A stretch of 43,078 nucleotides of DNA. It comes from Campylobacter concisus (GTDB lineage: Bacteria; Campylobacterota; Campylobacteria; Campylobacterales; Campylobacteraceae). Position numbers and translations under genes: made by a program. The first letter of the stretch is position 1; each line of letters begins with the position of its first letter. The notes under the pieces are model-generated. The model had not been told where the DNA came from and made no database searches. It saw nothing but the letters and a program-made list of their open reading frames with translations. Shown here in pieces: positions 41,075 to 43,078 of the stretch. Location: the NCBI RefSeq assembly GCF_001891085.1, contig NZ_JXUP01000002.1, positions 1 to 43,078 on the forward strand, given 5' to 3'.

Positions 41075-42059
41075 AGTCAATGTTGCAGAGGGGACATCAT
41101 TTTTTAGTCGCACCTTTAAAAGCATAGATATAGCAAAGACTGCTGGCAATGCCTACAAAATTCTCTGCCAAGTCGTTGGCGAAGACACGCTAAATTCAAA
41201 AGATAGCTTTAGCATTGACGAGATAAGAAATTTCCCACAAGGCTTTTCTTATAACCGCCAAAGTATGCAAGTAACTAAGATCCATAACTCCATTTATGAC
41301 TTTGATGCAGCTGCTTCTAGCTTTAACTACAAAGAGTCAAACAAGCAGATGATAAGCACGCTCTTTTTCAACCCAAGCTTTGATGGCGGAGATGGCATGC
41401 AGCCACTAAAGCCAACAACAGATATCTTTAACAACAATAATGGTGGCAAAGAGAGTGTGGGAAGTGGTGTTTTTATCGATCCACACGGCGAAAGATACAC
41501 AAACAAAGATGGCTCTATAACTAGAGGCGGACTTATAGCAGCCGTTATAAACAACAACCTTGATGTAAGAGAGGGCGAGACAACAGCACAAGGCAAAAGA
41601 GAAGGCTATGATAAGAGCATAGATAGTAAAGAATTTAGTAGGGCATTTGAGCTATTTGAGCTTATGGGTGAGATGAAATTTGGACCTGGCTTTATAAATG
41701 CTACCGATAACGATATAGCAGGTATGCCTAAATATATGCAAGATCACATTAGATCTAAAAGAGACTTTATCTATATCGACTTACAAAGTGGCTTTGTCAG
41801 CACTCCTGAAGATAGACGTAGGGGATATGAAGAAGACGAACTCTCATTTAAAAAGATGATGGAGCGCAATCTAAAAATGTTAAAGCTACTCTTTGGTGAG
41901 ATAGACAAAGACGGCAAAAAGAGCAAAGACTTTATGGATAGCTTTTTAAAATTTAGCATGCCACCTTTAAATTTAGTAAAAGAGCTAAATGAAAACCCAG
42001 CTGGAAAATATCTAGTGGATATGCTTGGTATAAAAAGAGACGTTGATATAAAGGCGTAA
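40878..42059 (+). CDS. Putative flagellar-regulon secreted protein (Cj0814-like), copy 1
   Basis: A 393-residue protein related to the one at 37770 through the domain near its N-terminus (GYKVDKDGYFTDEFNKQAGI, about residues 33-52, then EYKIHSSTLESL). A second EF-hand-like stretch, NKDGSITRGG, lies near residue 208 and another, DKDGKKSKD, near 345. No signal peptide or membrane segment is seen. A sigma-28 promoter with perfect spacing precedes it. Its first 181 nt are repeated without a mismatch at 42881. The gene at 42073 follows after 13 nt. Confidence 0.65.
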   Translation: MINALGSYPLNLEQNIKVSTKVATKQTSSEVLGYKVDKDGYFTDEFNKQAGIPSEYKIHSSTLESLVNVAEGTSFFSRTFKSIDIAKTAGNAYKILCQVVGEDTLNSKDSFSIDEIRNFPQGFSYNRQSMQVTKIHNSIYDFDAAASSFNYKESNKQMISTLFFNPSFDGGDGMQPLKPTTDIFNNNNGGKESVGSGVFIDPHGERYTNKDGSITRGGLIAAVINNNLDVREGETTAQGKREGYDKSIDSKEFSRAFELFELMGEMKFGPGFINATDNDIAGMPKYMQDHIRSKRDFIYIDLQSGFVSTPEDRRRGYEEDELSFKKMMERNLKMLKLLFGEIDKDGKKSKDFMDSFLKFSMPPLNLVKELNENPAGKYLVDMLGIKRDVDIKA

Positions 42060-42072
42060 GGGGGAGCTTAAA

Positions 42073-42864
42073 ATGATAACTAGCATAAACGGACTTAGCA
42101 ACACATCGATACAAGAAACCACTATCCAAAAAGAAAATATCCCTAAAGATACCAAAGATGATGAAAAGGCCAAAATAGAAGCTTTATGGTATGGTCCAGT
42201 TGGAAAGAGCATAAAAGAGATTATTGACATAGACGAAAATGAAGATAATTGGGTTGCAAAAACGATAAGCAAAATAGATAATATGCTTTCTAAGCGTTAC
42301 AATACCGAACAAGATCGCAACGCCATGTCGATGAAACAGCCAAAAACTTTAGAAGAAGCAAAAGATCAAGTCCTTATAATGTATTCTGATATATTAAAGG
42401 AAAACTCTGTTGATGGCAAGCCAACCATGATGGGCAAACTAATAGGTCTTGGCACAAAAGAAGAGGAGGCTGACCTAAGAGCTTTTATGGATAGCATGTC
42501 TTCTCTTTATCCAAATGAAAACAAGGAGTCGCTTAGTCTTTTAGATAGAACCGACCTAAGCATAGATGAATTTAAGACTTTATTTGCCAAAGCAAGAGAA
42601 AAAGCTACAAAGGATGTTGAAGAACAAAGAAAGCAGATAATTAAGGAAGAACAAGAATACAATGCAAATTTCGCTAAAGAGCAAAGCGAGAAGAAATTTA
42701 AACCTATGCAGGTTAAGAAGAAGTATGAGACCTATGATATAAATAAGGATCAAAAATTTCTCTATGCAAGAGAGCTTTTAAATTTCAAAGAAAAAAGAGG
42801 CATAGATGTCTTAGAGCTTATGCAAAAGATAGATAAGAAGCAAATTTTAAATAAGATGGCTTAA
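42073..42864 (+). CDS. Unknown acidic/lysine-rich protein of the secreted-protein cluster
   Basis: A 263-residue hydrophilic, helical protein without membrane segment or signal peptide. Near the C-terminus YDINKDQKFLYARELLNF resembles a degenerate EF-hand, as in its neighbours. GGGGGAG lies 7 nt before the ATG, 13 nt after the preceding gene, so it is co-transcribed from the sigma-28 promoter at 40818. I do not recognise the family; it may be a partner or chaperone of the neighbouring proteins. Confidence 0.65.
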   Translation: MITSINGLSNTSIQETTIQKENIPKDTKDDEKAKIEALWYGPVGKSIKEIIDIDENEDNWVAKTISKIDNMLSKRYNTEQDRNAMSMKQPKTLEEAKDQVLIMYSDILKENSVDGKPTMMGKLIGLGTKEEEADLRAFMDSMSSLYPNENKESLSLLDRTDLSIDEFKTLFAKAREKATKDVEEQRKQIIKEEQEYNANFAKEQSEKKFKPMQVKKKYETYDINKDQKFLYARELLNFKEKRGIDVLELMQKIDKKQILNKMA

Positions 42865-42880
42865 ATTTAAAGGATATTAG

Positions 42881-43078
42881 ATGATAAACGCACTTGGTAG
42901 CTACCCCTTAAATTTAGAGCAGAACATAAAGGTATCAACCAAAGTTGCCACCAAACAAACCAGCTCAGAGGTTTTAGGCTACAAGGTAGATAAGGATGGC
43001 TACTTTACAGATGAGTTTAATAAACAAGCTGGCATCCCAAGTGAATATAAAATTCACTCAAAGCACGCTGGAGTCTTT
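42881..43078 (+). CDS. Second copy of the Cj0814-like gene, truncated by the window edge and frameshifted
   Basis: The first 179-181 nt equal the gene at 40878. An extra A in the CAAAG at 43059-43063 (CAAG in copy 1) shifts the frame, so the peptide changes from IHSSTLESL to IHSKHAGVF at the edge of the window. AAAGGA precedes the ATG and the gene follows the one at 42073 after 16 nt. Whether the full gene is broken, or the extra base is an error near a contig end, cannot be told here. Confidence 0.6.
   Translation, partial: MINALGSYPLNLEQNIKVSTKVATKQTSSEVLGYKVDKDGYFTDEFNKQAGIPSEYKIHSKHAGVF

Noticed and set aside
1-43078. CRISPR array
   Set aside because: No regularly spaced short repeats were seen; the Cas4-like domain at 22044 belongs to a DUF2779 protein without other cas genes.

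Overview
The window looks like a chromosomal stretch from an epsilonproteobacterium of the genus Campylobacter, probably from the C. concisus/curvus side of the genus rather than C. jejuni. The grounds are the AT-rich but not extreme base composition, the frequent AAATTT words, and the gene order dnaG / TPR protein / rnhA / rnc / aroC, which matches my memory of C. jejuni. Flagellar-type sigma-54 and sigma-28 promoters near the right end agree with this. The species is an inference.

Left flank (1-11073): housekeeping genes (aroC start, rnc, rnhA and a LapB-like TPR protein on the minus strand; dnaG divergent on the plus strand). Next comes a tight five-gene operon for amide/peptide catabolism: an M20 carbamoylase-type hydrolase, an AbgA-like amidohydrolase, a PepE-like peptidase, a DcuC-family transporter and PepT. 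A terminator, a PP-loop ATPase gene and tRNA-Met(CAT) follow.

Mobile element (about 11029-37507, 26.4 kb): an integrative and mobilizable element inserted in the 3' half of tRNA-Met. It is bounded by a perfect 50-bp direct repeat (11029-11078 and 37458-37507), with putative integrase arm sites just inside both ends and a large tyrosine integrase at the right end. The left part holds a mobilization module: two small genes, an oriT candidate, a MobC-like protein, a relaxase that appears fused to a primase-like domain, and a coupled downstream gene. No type IV secretion genes are present. The cargo is defence-like. The first block is a DUF4143 AAA ATPase followed by a 1264-residue nuclease-STAND NTPase protein, flanked by a decayed copy of the DUF4143 3' end. 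A relic of a second integrase gene at 21.54 kb suggests the element is composite.

The second cargo block (21.9-34.9 kb) is the most interesting. Seven separate transcription units carry the same inverted repeat, RGACA-N5/6-YGTCY, placed exactly 11 nt upstream of a recognisable -10 box (one copy is weak). One of these units encodes a Sir2-family protein and a WYL-domain regulator, the obvious candidate to bind the repeat. The others encode a DUF2779 Cas4-like/DEDD nuclease, a PD-(D/E)XK nuclease, a small unknown protein, a stand-alone FtsZ C-terminal-domain protein coupled to a metallophosphoesterase, two unknown proteins plus a DUF2130 coiled-coil protein, and a tandem AAA+ ATPase. A GmrSD-like DUF262/DUF1524 gene is divergent from sir2. 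I read this as one co-regulated, possibly undescribed, multi-operon defence island. The FtsZ-domain protein keeps the T7-loop aspartates but lacks the whole GTPase domain, so it could cap FtsZ filaments.

Right flank (37508-43078): a cluster of EF-hand-containing, probably flagellar-regulon secreted proteins. One gene has a near-perfect sigma-54 promoter and two have sigma-28 promoters. The window ends inside a second, almost identical copy of one of these genes that carries a one-base insertion.
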